Source: JAPOUP01 sp965199865 (GTDB lineage Bacteria; Pseudomonadota; Alphaproteobacteria; Rhodobacterales; Rhodobacteraceae). From it: 64,000 nucleotides of DNA. A program made the position numbers and the translations under genes. Where the stretch lies: NCBI GenBank assembly GCA_965199865.1, contig CBDATU010000005.1, positions 62,001 to 126,000 on the forward strand, read 5' to 3'. How positions within the stretch are numbered: position 1 is the first letter of the stretch; every line of letters begins with the position of its first letter. The notes under the pieces were generated by a model, which did no database searches, was not told where the DNA came from, and saw nothing but the letters and a program-made list of their open reading frames with translations. This document shows, piece by piece, positions 8,063 through 16,937 of this stretch.

Positions 8063-9124
8063 ATGATGTATTCGAGGTTCAAATGCGTTACGATGAACAC
8101 CGTCACGGTTCTAGCCATGGCCACTGCGGGATCTGCCTCGGCAGCGGACATGGTAGCGCTTCTCCTGCCTGAGAACGTGAACCCAAGGTGGGAGCAGCAG
8201 GATGCGACAGCGTTCGTGGCGACGATGGCGGAGATCGCGCCGGATGTGCAGGTTGAGGTCTTCAACGCGAACAATGACACGTCGGTCCAGCAACGCCAGG
8301 CTGAACAGGCGCTGACACAGGGTGCAAAGGTTCTGATCGTCATTCCGATCGACGGCGAAAGCTCAGCCATCATCGCAGAGACTGCGGCGGAGGAAGGGGT
8401 TCCGACCATCGCATATGATCGGATGATCAACTCCGAACATACCACGTTCTGGGTGCAGGCTGACCTCGAAGGCATGGGGTATGATCAGGCGATGCATGTT
8501 ATTGAAAACACCAGTGACGGTGATACTCTGGTGCTTCTCAAAGGATCGCCTACTGATCCGAACGCCGCCGTCATTCACAATGGACAGCTCCGTGCGCTCA
8601 CTTCACTCTTCGAGAGTGGCCAGCGCGTTCTTGGGTACGAGAACTGGACACAGGGCTGGGATCCGGCGATCGCCCGCCGCTCCATGGATCAGGCGCTAAC
8701 CCAGTTGAACAACAATGTTCAGGGCGTGGTTTCATCAAATGATGGAAATGCCGGTGCAGCGATCGCGGCGATGGAAGAGCAGGGAATGGCTGGGACAGTC
8801 CCTGTGTCTGGCCTTGACTGCACGGTACAGGCGCAGCAGCTGATGCTCCTTGGCAAGCAGACACAATGTGGCTGGCGCCCGCTCGCGGACATGGCGGCCG
8901 CTGCCGCTCAGGTCACCGTAAGGTTGCTTGCAGGCGAGGACTTCTCTGATCTGGCACCTGACACGGTGACAAACGGCGCTGGCGCTGAAGTCGCGTTTGT
9001 TCCTGTCGCTTCCTATTCTGCGGTAGGCGCGGAAGGCGTTGCCTATGTGATCGAGAATGACCCTTCGATCACCAAGGACATGGTCTGCCAGGGTGAGGCT
9101 GCCGCAACCGAGTTCTGTCAATAG
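8063..9124 (+). CDS. ABC sugar importer, periplasmic binding protein (XylF-like)
   Basis: The 353-residue protein resembles D-xylose/ribose-type binding proteins (Peripla_BP_4). A Sec signal peptide ends near SASAAD. Then come DMVALLLPEN, the Gln/Asn-rich NANNDTSVQQRQAEQAL, PIDGESSA and the IAYDRMI segment common to XylF. Two ATGs are possible: 8063 is only 2 bases from the strong GAGAGGAGG and 8066 is 5 bases away, so 8066 may be used; the protein is nearly the same. It heads an operon with a one-cassette ATPase and a permease. Ligand is probably a pentose, hexose or sugar acid; this is inference. Confidence 0.87.
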   Translation: MMYSRFKCVTMNTVTVLAMATAGSASAADMVALLLPENVNPRWEQQDATAFVATMAEIAPDVQVEVFNANNDTSVQQRQAEQALTQGAKVLIVIPIDGESSAIIAETAAEEGVPTIAYDRMINSEHTTFWVQADLEGMGYDQAMHVIENTSDGDTLVLLKGSPTDPNAAVIHNGQLRALTSLFESGQRVLGYENWTQGWDPAIARRSMDQALTQLNNNVQGVVSSNDGNAGAAIAAMEEQGMAGTVPVSGLDCTVQAQQLMLLGKQTQCGWRPLADMAAAAAQVTVRLLAGEDFSDLAPDTVTNGAGAEVAFVPVASYSAVGAEGVAYVIENDPSITKDMVCQGEAAATEFCQ

Positions 9125-9131
9125 GCCTTAC

Positions 9132-9947
9132 ATGCCTTCAGAAAATGGACAGGCGGGGCGTTCGGTCCCGCCACCCCAACTAAAGGCAACCGGCGTCAGG
9201 AAGCGCTTCGGTGGGGTCAGGGCCTTGCGTGGCGTGGACTTTGAAGTTGCATGCGGCGAGGTCATGGGGCTTGTCGGGGACAATGGTGCCGGAAAGTCGA
9301 CACTCATGAAAGTGCTTGCCGGAGCCTATGCGGCTGATGAAGGGCAATTCTGGCTCGGAGGTCGAGAGGTGACGATTGGAAATCCGCACGAGGCCACCGC
9401 CCTGGGAATCCGAATCGTCTATCAGGATCTCGCGCTGTGCGAGAATCTGGATGTCGCGGCGAATCTGTCATTGGGGGCGGAGCCAGTAATGCCTGGCTGG
9501 ACGTTCCTGCCGCGCTTTCTCCGTCCGCTTGACGATCTCGGTATGGAAGCCACTGCCAAATCGGCGATTGACCGTCTCGAGGTCAGGACGCTCGCATCCG
9601 TGCGCGCAAAAGTTGGAGGACTATCAGGTGGACAGAGGCAGGCCATTGCCATCGCGCGCGCGGTGGGCTCTGACAGTTCAGTGGTCCTGCTGGACGAACC
9701 GACTGCCGCACTGGGAGTCGCGCAGACGCGTCAGGTTCTGGATGTCGTCAAACGGCTTCGTGACACGAACCATGCCGTGGTTTACATTTCGCATAACCTG
9801 CGGGACATATTCGAGATCTCGGATCGGATCTGTGTGCTGCGTCATGGCAGAAACGTTGCCACTTACAGCACTTCCAGCACAACTCCCGACAGAATCGTTT
9901 CGGCGATGACCCGCGGACTGGACGGCAGGACTGACAATGCCACATAA
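9132..9947 (+). CDS. ABC sugar importer, ATP-binding protein (single cassette)
   Basis: The 271-residue ATPase has Walker A GDNGAGKST (49-57), the Q-loop near IVYQDL, the signature LSGGQRQ (164-170), Walker B VVLLDEP (184-190) and His221. I chose ATG 9132, just after the binding-protein stop; the longer in-frame start runs back into that gene. Carbohydrate CUT2 importers such as XylG or RbsA usually have two cassettes in one ~500-residue protein; here there is one, as in the FrcA/GguA-like short branch, so it should act as a homodimer. It overlaps the permease start by 11 bases. Confidence 0.9.
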   Translation: MPSENGQAGRSVPPPQLKATGVRKRFGGVRALRGVDFEVACGEVMGLVGDNGAGKSTLMKVLAGAYAADEGQFWLGGREVTIGNPHEATALGIRIVYQDLALCENLDVAANLSLGAEPVMPGWTFLPRFLRPLDDLGMEATAKSAIDRLEVRTLASVRAKVGGLSGGQRQAIAIARAVGSDSSVVLLDEPTAALGVAQTRQVLDVVKRLRDTNHAVVYISHNLRDIFEISDRICVLRHGRNVATYSTSSTTPDRIVSAMTRGLDGRTDNAT

Positions 9948-11160
9948 CGTGAGTGCGTTGACCGCAGCATGGTTGCGCGCTCTGCGCGAAACCCGGTTTG
10001 GGTCATTCGTTCCAGTGCTTCTGGCTCTCGCAGCGATTTGGGGCTATTTCGGTCTGATCGCGCCACTATGGGATTACTGGCAGGATCCTTCGGCCGAATC
10101 GATTCGTTTCATTTTTCTGAGCCCCCGAAATATCTATAATCTGTTTATGCAGTCAGCCGTGATCGCGACACTGGCCGTCGGAATCACAGTGGTACTTCTA
10201 TTGGGGGACATTGACCTTTCAGTGGCGGCGACGGCGGGCGTCTGCGCGGCGCTGCTTGGGGTTCTGGTTCTATTGGGCGTCCCGGGATGGCTGGCATGCC
10301 TTGCTGTCATGCTGGTGGGTGTTTTCATGGGGGCGGCTCAGGGTCTGCTGGTCGCCTATGTAGGCATTCCCTCGTTCGTTGTGACGCTCGCCGGGCTTCT
10401 TGGCTATCAGGGTCTGATGCAGAAAATCCTTCCAACTGGAAACCTAAACGTTGGTGATCCATTTGTCAGGGCTGTTGCCCGCCTGCTGATTCCGGATATG
10501 TTGGGCCTGCTGATTGCGGCGGTGCTGGTCGCGCTTATGGCGTCCGTGTCGTTTCGTCGTCAGGCGCAGCGCCGGATCCGCGGCCTTGAACTTGATTCAC
10601 CTTTGGCAATCTGGGCGCAGATCGCGCTCTTTGCCGTTCTGGTGTTTGGGGCCGTTCTCACGATGAACAGCTATCGCTCCGTGCCATTGCTGATCGTGCT
10701 TCTCGTTACGTTAACTGCGCTTGTCGGCTGGGTCACGACGTCGACTCCATTCGGGCGCGCGATTTTTGCGGTTGGTGGAAATCCGGAGAGCGCGCGACGC
10801 GCCGGCTTCAATGTGAGGCGCATACGTGTCGCGGCGTTTGGAATTGTCGGCCTTCTTGCGGCGGTTGGCGGGATATTCGGCGCATCACGTTTTGGCTCAG
10901 TGTCTTACACGGCCTTTGCTGGGGGGTCGCTGCTGCTTGAGGCCATCGGTGCTGCAGTAATCGGAGGAACGTCCCTGTTCGGCGGGCGCGGATCGGTCTG
11001 GAACGCTGTCCTTGGAGCCCTGGTGATCGGATCCCTAGGCAACGGGCTGGATCTATCAGGCGCAAGTGCAGCTGACAAACTTATGTTTTCCGGCGCGATT
11101 CTGATCCTGGCGGTAGCCATTGACGCGGTGTCACGGCCGCGTGAGGGAAGCGAGGGATGA
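9937..11160 (+). CDS. ABC sugar importer, permease (XylH/RbsC-like)
   Basis: The 407-residue protein is a BPD_transp_2 type permease with about ten hydrophobic segments. Characteristic pieces are GDIDLSVAATAGVCAALLG, GIPSFVVTLAGLLGYQG, the cytoplasmic TPFGRAIFAVGGNPESARRAG loop that contacts the ATPase, and GGTSLFGGRGSVWNAVLGAL. The start overlaps the ATPase gene. Length is close to XylH. It works with the binding protein and ATPase just upstream. Confidence 0.92.
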   Translation: MPHNVSALTAAWLRALRETRFGSFVPVLLALAAIWGYFGLIAPLWDYWQDPSAESIRFIFLSPRNIYNLFMQSAVIATLAVGITVVLLLGDIDLSVAATAGVCAALLGVLVLLGVPGWLACLAVMLVGVFMGAAQGLLVAYVGIPSFVVTLAGLLGYQGLMQKILPTGNLNVGDPFVRAVARLLIPDMLGLLIAAVLVALMASVSFRRQAQRRIRGLELDSPLAIWAQIALFAVLVFGAVLTMNSYRSVPLLIVLLVTLTALVGWVTTSTPFGRAIFAVGGNPESARRAGFNVRRIRVAAFGIVGLLAAVGGIFGASRFGSVSYTAFAGGSLLLEAIGAAVIGGTSLFGGRGSVWNAVLGALVIGSLGNGLDLSGASAADKLMFSGAILILAVAIDAVSRPREGSEG

Positions 11161-11170
11161 GGTTCAGGAA

Positions 11171-11659
11171 ATGTTGACCCAATCCCATAGGAATGTCCTT
11201 GATCGGATTCTGGATGAAATCATTCCCTGCGATGCCAGGCGTGGGATACCCGGTGCCGGTGCGTTGGGAGTGACCGACTTCATTCTGTCTGCCACCCGTT
11301 ACGACGCTAACCCCGCACAGGTCGTGGAAACCGTCATTCATCATGTGCTGGCTTTCACGGCGGAATTCGAGGCGCTAGACCCGCCTGCACGTGTCGCGGT
11401 GTTGCAGGCGGTGGAAGCGGTCGAACCCGATGCGTTCTCCACATTGGTAAGGTTGACCTATATGGGATATTACAGCCGCCCCGATATAAGGCCGTTGTTC
11501 GGAGTTGGTGCGCATCCCGTCCACCCTGACGGCTATGATGTGGAGGCAGAGCCCATGGAACTTCTGGAGGAGCTCACCGCCCCTGTTCGCGAGCGCGGTC
11601 CATCTTTTCGATCCGGGAGCTTCAGGATCAGTGAGAAGGTCGGTGAAGGTGGCGGATGA
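11171..11659 (+). CDS. Gluconate 2-dehydrogenase subunit 3 family protein
   Basis: The 162-residue protein fits PF13618, the small subunit of membrane-bound gluconate 2-dehydrogenase and related GMC dehydrogenases, which the large subunit needs for maturation or export. Typical features are LDRILDEIIPCDARRGIPGAGALGV near the start and LVRLTYMGYYSRPDI. I chose ATG 11171, behind AGGAA, because a longer frame runs into the permease gene. No clear Tat or Sec signal is seen at this start. It overlaps the next gene (GMC flavoprotein) by 11 bases, the usual pairing. Confidence 0.82.
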   Translation: MLTQSHRNVLDRILDEIIPCDARRGIPGAGALGVTDFILSATRYDANPAQVVETVIHHVLAFTAEFEALDPPARVAVLQAVEAVEPDAFSTLVRLTYMGYYSRPDIRPLFGVGAHPVHPDGYDVEAEPMELLEELTAPVRERGPSFRSGSFRISEKVGEGGG

Positions 11660-13271
11660 TCCGGTTGATGTCCTGATCATTGGCGCTGGGGCTTCCGGGG
11701 CGGCAGTTGCCTGGTCTTTGCTGGAAACGCGGATGCGCATCCTATGCCTGGAGCAGGGAAGGCATTTGAAAGATCAGGACTTTCCCAGCCGACGCAACGA
11801 TTATGAACTTGCGCGATATGCCGAATTTTCCTGCGACCCTAATGTGAGAGGGCTGGAACAGGACTATCCGATAAATTCGAAAGGTAGCTGCATTACGCCT
11901 GTCAACTGGAACGGAGTGGGTGGTTCGACGATAAACTTTCTCGGCCATTGGCCTCGGATGAAGCCATCTGACTTCCGAACGAAGTCGCTCGACGGCGTAG
12001 CGGAGGACTGGCCTATCGATTACGATACACTGGCGCCGTTCTACGCCATGAACGATCGGACCACCGGGGTGTCGGGACTTGGTGGCAATCCGGCCTATCC
12101 GAGCTATATTCCACCTCTTCCGCCAATTCCGATCGGAAAGCTCGGGAGAACGCTCGCCAAGGGCTTCAACGAGCTGGGCTGGCATTGGTGGCCGTCGGAT
12201 GTCGCCATTCTAAGCCGCGATCAGGACGGGCGGCGGAAATGCGTCAACGCTGGTACCTGTGATCTCGGTTGTGCCGCTGGAGCCAAGGGAGGAACGAACT
12301 TCACCTATTGGCCGATCCTTGAGAATGCGGGCGTGGAACTCAGGACCCGTTGTCGAGTGCGCGAAATCCTTGTGGATGAGACCACTGGATTTGCCACTGG
12401 GGTGCTCTATCATGACTCCGACGGCCAGCTGCATGAGCAACGAGCCGAACTTGTAATCATGGCCTGCAACGGTGTTGGTACACCGCGTCTGCTTCTCAAC
12501 TCGAAGTCAAAACTCTTTCCCGATGGGCTGGCCAACCGCTCCGGCATGGTCGGCCGTAACCTGATGTTTCATCCGTTAACCGGCGTGTCTGGGGTCTTCG
12601 ACGAGCCAATGAAGGGTCACGAAGGTCCGATGGCATGCTCGATCCTGAGTCAGGAGTTTTACGAAACCGACCTGAGCCGCGATTTCGTCCGCGGATACGG
12701 ACTTCACTCGGGCCGGTCCACGACGCCGATGACCTACGCCCTCGGAGGTTACGGAATTGACCGGCCAATTCCCTGGGGGGCTGGGCACCGGGAAGTCATG
12801 GATAGCATCTACCCCTATCAGGCGGGATTGACCGTGGTCACGGAAGACCTTCCTGAGGAAGGAAACCGCGTAACGCTTGACGCTGAGTTGACCGACAGTG
12901 ACGGAATTCCGGCACCGAAGGTCGAGTATCGGGTCAGTGAGAATACCCGCAGGATGCTTAGGCATGGCAGGGAGCGGGCTAGGGAAGTTCTGATTGCGGC
13001 GGGCGCGAAACGAATTCTCGTCGCCGATAGCGACGATGTGTGGTGGCGCGCTGGCTGGCACCAGATGGGAACATGCAGGATGGGAAACAATCCACGCAAT
13101 TCGGTCGTGAACGGGTGGGGGCGCTGCCACGACGTCAGGAATCTATTCATTGTTGACGGTTCGGTGTTCGTGACATCGGGCGCGGTAAATCCGACCGCCA
13201 CGATTCAGGCTTTGGCACTCTATATCGGCGATAGCATCAAGGTAAATTTGGCGAACCTGTTCGATGATTGA
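11649..13271 (+). CDS. GMC-family oxidoreductase (gluconate 2-dehydrogenase-type flavoprotein subunit)
   Basis: The 540-residue flavoenzyme oxidises a sugar or sugar acid. An FAD-binding GAGASG lies at residues 12-17, followed by the GMC middle region (NWNGVGGSTINFLGHWPRM) and, near the C-terminus, the catalytic His in GWHQMGTCRMG and the Asn in SGAVNPTATIQ. I took GTG 11649, which directly precedes the Rossmann motif and has GAGAAGG nine bases upstream; the longer frame is antisense-like filler. The partner subunit lies immediately upstream. The third, cytochrome c subunit of classical gluconate dehydrogenase is not in this neighbourhood, so the electron acceptor is unknown. Confidence 0.87.
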   Translation: MADDPVDVLIIGAGASGAAVAWSLLETRMRILCLEQGRHLKDQDFPSRRNDYELARYAEFSCDPNVRGLEQDYPINSKGSCITPVNWNGVGGSTINFLGHWPRMKPSDFRTKSLDGVAEDWPIDYDTLAPFYAMNDRTTGVSGLGGNPAYPSYIPPLPPIPIGKLGRTLAKGFNELGWHWWPSDVAILSRDQDGRRKCVNAGTCDLGCAAGAKGGTNFTYWPILENAGVELRTRCRVREILVDETTGFATGVLYHDSDGQLHEQRAELVIMACNGVGTPRLLLNSKSKLFPDGLANRSGMVGRNLMFHPLTGVSGVFDEPMKGHEGPMACSILSQEFYETDLSRDFVRGYGLHSGRSTTPMTYALGGYGIDRPIPWGAGHREVMDSIYPYQAGLTVVTEDLPEEGNRVTLDAELTDSDGIPAPKVEYRVSENTRRMLRHGRERAREVLIAAGAKRILVADSDDVWWRAGWHQMGTCRMGNNPRNSVVNGWGRCHDVRNLFIVDGSVFVTSGAVNPTATIQALALYIGDSIKVNLANLFDD

Positions 13272-13826
13272 GGACGCCATTGATCTGCCTGGAGAACACC
13301 TGTCTCAGTGAGGTGCCTACACGGAACAGCGAACTGCGGGATAATTCGGCCGGGACGTCAACTGGATTCGCGGACATGAAACAATCTGGCACGATAGGCA
13401 GGCACGAAATGCGACATGGCCACAACGGTTCCCGCCATGGTTTGGTCATATGTATTGACAGGGGAAACCCGCATGCGCTGGAAGGACATGGACATGGCGT
13501 CGTTCCGGTGGATTTCAGCAAGGGGATCTTAGGACTCATCTCGGGAAATGCGCCATTCTTCATAGTGGTTCCGATGGTGAATGGGATGAAGGGACATTGC
13601 GGTGACGGACAATGATTGATGCGTCAGGTTGGGAAGTCCGGCTCTGTTGGCGCATTGACAACAGAGCTGTCGCAGGGATCCAGGCAGGCGGAATTGGGTC
13701 GCGCCGCATGGGGCGGCAGGTGGGGACAAGGGGGCGCTGCGTTTGGTGTGGCCGGAGGGAGGGCGATGACCCGTCTGGGATCTCATACCCATCCGGCGAC
13801 CACCTGCATGAGCAGGCGGGGGCGGT
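13272..13826. other. Intergenic region before the enolase-superfamily gene
   Basis: No credible gene; the short open frames lack family features. The stretch contains a 9-bp hairpin at 13641-13667 (listed separately) and a GC-rich segment before the next gene. Confidence 0.5.
13641..13667. repeat. 9-bp perfect inverted repeat
   Basis: GCTCTGTTG and CAACAGAGC flank a 9-nt loop. No T-run follows, so a simple terminator is not indicated. It could be an operator or the trace of a mobile-element end. Confidence 0.4.
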
Positions 13827-14996
13827 ATGAGAATTACTGAGGTCATCAGTCACGTGCTCCAATACGATTTGCCGGAGGAGCTGGGATACTCCCAGCAATA
13901 CTACGCCAGGCGCAGTGCGCATCTGGTTGAGGTTCGCACCGACGAGGGCGTGACAGGGTGGGGAGAGTGTTTTGGTCCGGGGAATGTTGCGTTTGCAAAC
14001 AGGGGCATTGTTGAAATGGTCATCGCTCCCATGATCCTGGGGCATGATCCGATTGACCGCGATGTCATCTGGCATCGGGTCTATAACCATCTGCGTGACC
14101 ACGGACAGAAAGGCATGCCTATGCAGGCGCTGTCCGGCGTAGACATCGCGCTTTGGGACATCGCCGGCAAATTCGCGGGCCTACCTCTGCACAAACTGAT
14201 CGGCGGTGCGCACCGGACCCGTGTCAAGTCCTACGGCTACGGCATGATGCTGAAACGGGAGAGCCTGGAAGATCATATTGCCAGATTCAGGGACGAAGCG
14301 GCGGCAATCAAGGACATGGGGTTCGTAGCGGCCAAGATGAAAGTTGGCTTGGGACCGAAGCCGGATGTCCGGCTATGTGAGGCGGTAAGCGAGGTTACCG
14401 GAGGTGACCTGAATTTCATGGTTGACGCCAATCACTGCTATTCGACGTCTGACGCCTTCTATGTCGGGCGGGCATTGGAGGAACTTGGTGCCTATTGGTT
14501 TGAGGAACCGGTCGCGCCTGAAGATCTGGATGGCTACCGGGAATTGCGAGCGGGTCTGAATGTCAACATCGCGGGTGGTGAAGCGGAGTTTGGGCGCTGG
14601 GGCTGGCGGGCACTGCTTGAGAGCAGGGGGCTGGACATCGCGCAGCCAGAAGTATGCGCGCTTGGTGGAATCAGTGAATACCTGCGCGTACTTGCTCTCT
14701 GTCAGGCTCATTTCACTCCGGTGGTAAACCATGTATGGGGTTCTGCCATCGCCGTTGCGACGAATCTGCATCTGCTGGCTTCCATTCCCCCCATGCCAGG
14801 CGGCCTGTTCCCTTGGGAGCCGATGCTGGAATTCGATACGACAGAGAACAGGTTCCGGGACGGCCTGCTGGAAGATCAGCTGGACGTCCAGGGCCAGGTA
14901 AATGCAACAGGCGGTTGGGTGTCGGTTCCTGAAGGGCCGGGTCTAGGCGTTGAGCCTGATCTGGAATTCATAAGACATTATGAAGTCAAGGCCTGA
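13827..14996 (+). CDS. Mandelate racemase/muconate lactonizing-type enzyme, probable acid-sugar dehydratase
   Basis: The 389-residue protein is an enolase-superfamily member of the mandelate racemase subgroup. The N-terminal cap is followed by a barrel with K170-x-K172 (AAKMKVG), metal ligands D200 (VDANH), E226 (FEEP) and E252 (GGEAE), and the Asp270/His302 pair (GLDIAQPE; NHVWGS) that act as the second acid/base. Most subgroup members with this set dehydrate aldonate or aldarate sugars, which fits the neighbouring sugar-acid importer, regulator and oxidase. The exact substrate cannot be told from the sequence. A 555-base spacer separates it from the GMC gene, so it may have its own promoter. 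Confidence 0.87.
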   Translation: MRITEVISHVLQYDLPEELGYSQQYYARRSAHLVEVRTDEGVTGWGECFGPGNVAFANRGIVEMVIAPMILGHDPIDRDVIWHRVYNHLRDHGQKGMPMQALSGVDIALWDIAGKFAGLPLHKLIGGAHRTRVKSYGYGMMLKRESLEDHIARFRDEAAAIKDMGFVAAKMKVGLGPKPDVRLCEAVSEVTGGDLNFMVDANHCYSTSDAFYVGRALEELGAYWFEEPVAPEDLDGYRELRAGLNVNIAGGEAEFGRWGWRALLESRGLDIAQPEVCALGGISEYLRVLALCQAHFTPVVNHVWGSAIAVATNLHLLASIPPMPGGLFPWEPMLEFDTTENRFRDGLLEDQLDVQGQVNATGGWVSVPEGPGLGVEPDLEFIRHYEVKA

Positions 14997-15269
14997 GCCG
15001 CCTAACGAAGTGAAGATCCACCTTGGTGATTTGGCGCCCCTCGGTCTTCATTGGGATTCCGATACGCGACACACGCATAGCCGCCTCCGCACGCCTTCCC
15101 GCGATTCCCGGGATCGGCTGCCGAATTCAGTCATTCCAATGTCAATGGCGCCCTGGAAAGGGATTTCCCAATTTCCCAGGTGGTTACCCGCCTTCCGAAA
15201 ACCATCACAGGATTCGCGCCGGGACGCCCCAGAGATCGCGATCATCGGGATAGACCCTCCGCAAATGTC
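14997..15269. other. Convergent spacer between the dehydratase and selO
   Basis: Two genes converge here. I see nested GGGA/TCCC and CCTGG/CCAGG pairings around 15150-15180 but no clear T-run terminator and no gene. Confidence 0.4.
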
Positions 15270-16709
15270 TCATGTGCCGCAAAATGTTTGCCGGACCTCC
15301 TCGTCAGGCTGGGGTGGAAGACCGTAAGAACCGTCTTTGGCCAGTAGGCGGAAAGGCTGGGCCAGCACCCTGTTCAGCCTGAACATCGGTGCGAAATCTC
15401 CGGCGAGAGCCGCTTGAATCACCTTCTCGATCTGATGGTTCCGGGGGATCACGGCGGGATTCGTCATGCGCAGCCGTTCAGACCGCTCATCAGGTGGATT
15501 CCGGTCGCGTTTCTGCCGTGCCGACCAGTGGTCAGACCACGCATCAAATCCTGAAGGATCGGGGAACTGGCTTCGGGCCGATTCATCGCAAAGTCCCCGA
15601 AAGGTGTTTGTGAAGTCAGCCTTCTGTTCCTTCATTTCCTGCAGCAGACCGTCAATGAGGTCGGCGTCGCCATCTTCGGCCGACCCAAGTCCCAGCTTTG
15701 CCCGAAACACGTCCAGCCAAGCGTTGCGGTAGAGGTCAGGGAATCGCCGAACTGATTCGGTCGCCTTCTTCACCGCAGACTCCAGTTCACTATCGATCAG
15801 TGGCAGAAGTGCCGTTGCGAACTGGGCCAGGTTCCAGATCATGATGTCTGGCTGCCGCATGTAGGCGTAGCGTCCAAATCTATCGATGGAACTGTATACC
15901 GTTTCAGGATGAAACCCGTCCATGAATGCGCAGGGGCCGTAGTCGATGGTTTCGGCTGCGACATGGGTATTGTCGGTGTTCATCACGCCGTGAATGAAAC
16001 CTACGCCCATCCATTGGGCAACAAGCCGTGCCTGAGCCTCAATCACCGCATCCAGCATTTCGAGAGCAGTTTCCGAGTTCGGGTAGTGACGGGCGAGTAC
16101 GTAGTCTGTCAGCGTCCGCAGGGCTCCGACATCCCGGCGGGCAGCGAAGAACTGGAAGGTACCGACACGAATATGGCTTGACGCCACTCGGGTCAGCACC
16201 GCGCCTGGAAGTCGGGATTCCCGATAGACAGGCTCTCCGGTCGTAACCGCAGCGAGCGCGCGAGTGGTCGGAATGCCGAGAGCGTGCATCGCTTCTGAAA
16301 CAACATATTCCCTGATCACGGGACCGATCCAGGCCCTTCCATCACCACCACGGCTATACGGCGTACGTCCTGCACCCTTTAACTGAAGATCTCGCCGTAT
16401 CCCATTGGTATCTATGATTTCTCCGAGAAGAATCGCCCGACCGTCCCCGAGTTGCGGCACCCAGCCTCCGAACTGATGTCCCGCATAGACCTGTGCCAGA
16501 GGGTCGGCCCCGCGAGGCACGGCGTTTCCAGCGAGTGTCTGCACACCGTTCTCGGATTCCAGCGTCTCAGGATCCAGTCCGAGTTCATTGGCCAGATTCC
16601 GATTAACGACCACAAGCCTCGGCTCGGATACGGGAGTAGGTGCAAGACGGGAGAAGAACCTGTCAGGAAGAGTGCCGTAGCTGTTATTGAACGGTAGATC
16701 CAGCGTCAT
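15270..16709 (-). CDS. selO: SelO family protein adenylyltransferase (YdiU/UPF0061)
   Basis: The 479-residue protein is a SelO pseudokinase, which transfers AMP from ATP to Ser, Thr or Tyr of proteins in redox homeostasis. Visible elements are FNNSYGTLPDRFF, VYAGHQFGGWVPQLGDGRA, the ATP-site Lys in DLQLKGAGRTPYSRGGDGRA (K111), the REYVVSEAMHALGIPTTR helix with the conserved Glu, GVMNTDN (about 241-247) and DYGP. The C-terminus (TFCGT) keeps one cysteine where eukaryotic forms have selenocysteine and many bacterial forms have Cys. Length is normal for bacteria. It stands alone between convergent and divergent neighbours. Confidence 0.93.
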   Translation of the reverse strand: MTLDLPFNNSYGTLPDRFFSRLAPTPVSEPRLVVVNRNLANELGLDPETLESENGVQTLAGNAVPRGADPLAQVYAGHQFGGWVPQLGDGRAILLGEIIDTNGIRRDLQLKGAGRTPYSRGGDGRAWIGPVIREYVVSEAMHALGIPTTRALAAVTTGEPVYRESRLPGAVLTRVASSHIRVGTFQFFAARRDVGALRTLTDYVLARHYPNSETALEMLDAVIEAQARLVAQWMGVGFIHGVMNTDNTHVAAETIDYGPCAFMDGFHPETVYSSIDRFGRYAYMRQPDIMIWNLAQFATALLPLIDSELESAVKKATESVRRFPDLYRNAWLDVFRAKLGLGSAEDGDADLIDGLLQEMKEQKADFTNTFRGLCDESARSQFPDPSGFDAWSDHWSARQKRDRNPPDERSERLRMTNPAVIPRNHQIEKVIQAALAGDFAPMFRLNRVLAQPFRLLAKDGSYGLPPQPDEEVRQTFCGT

Positions 16710-16937
16710 GCGTCCAATCTAGGTGGATGACTGGCGGTTCGCCACCCGAATATTGAATTCGAAAGGATAGCTGGCGTCCAGAAGCCGTGGAGCGTCCTCG
16801 GAGCGTTTGCCTGGGACTATCGCTGCCGGAATTTCCTCGTTCTTCCCGGCTTTCTGAATACCTGCCTGGAATGCGGTGGCCGAGATGGCAGAAGTTTCAG
16901 GTCATGCTGCTGGGACGGGCGGGGAAACCGAATTCGA

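Noticed and set aside
7147..8475. 442-codon minus-strand frame across gntR and the binding-protein gene
   Set aside because: It overlaps two clearly real genes and shows no family features.
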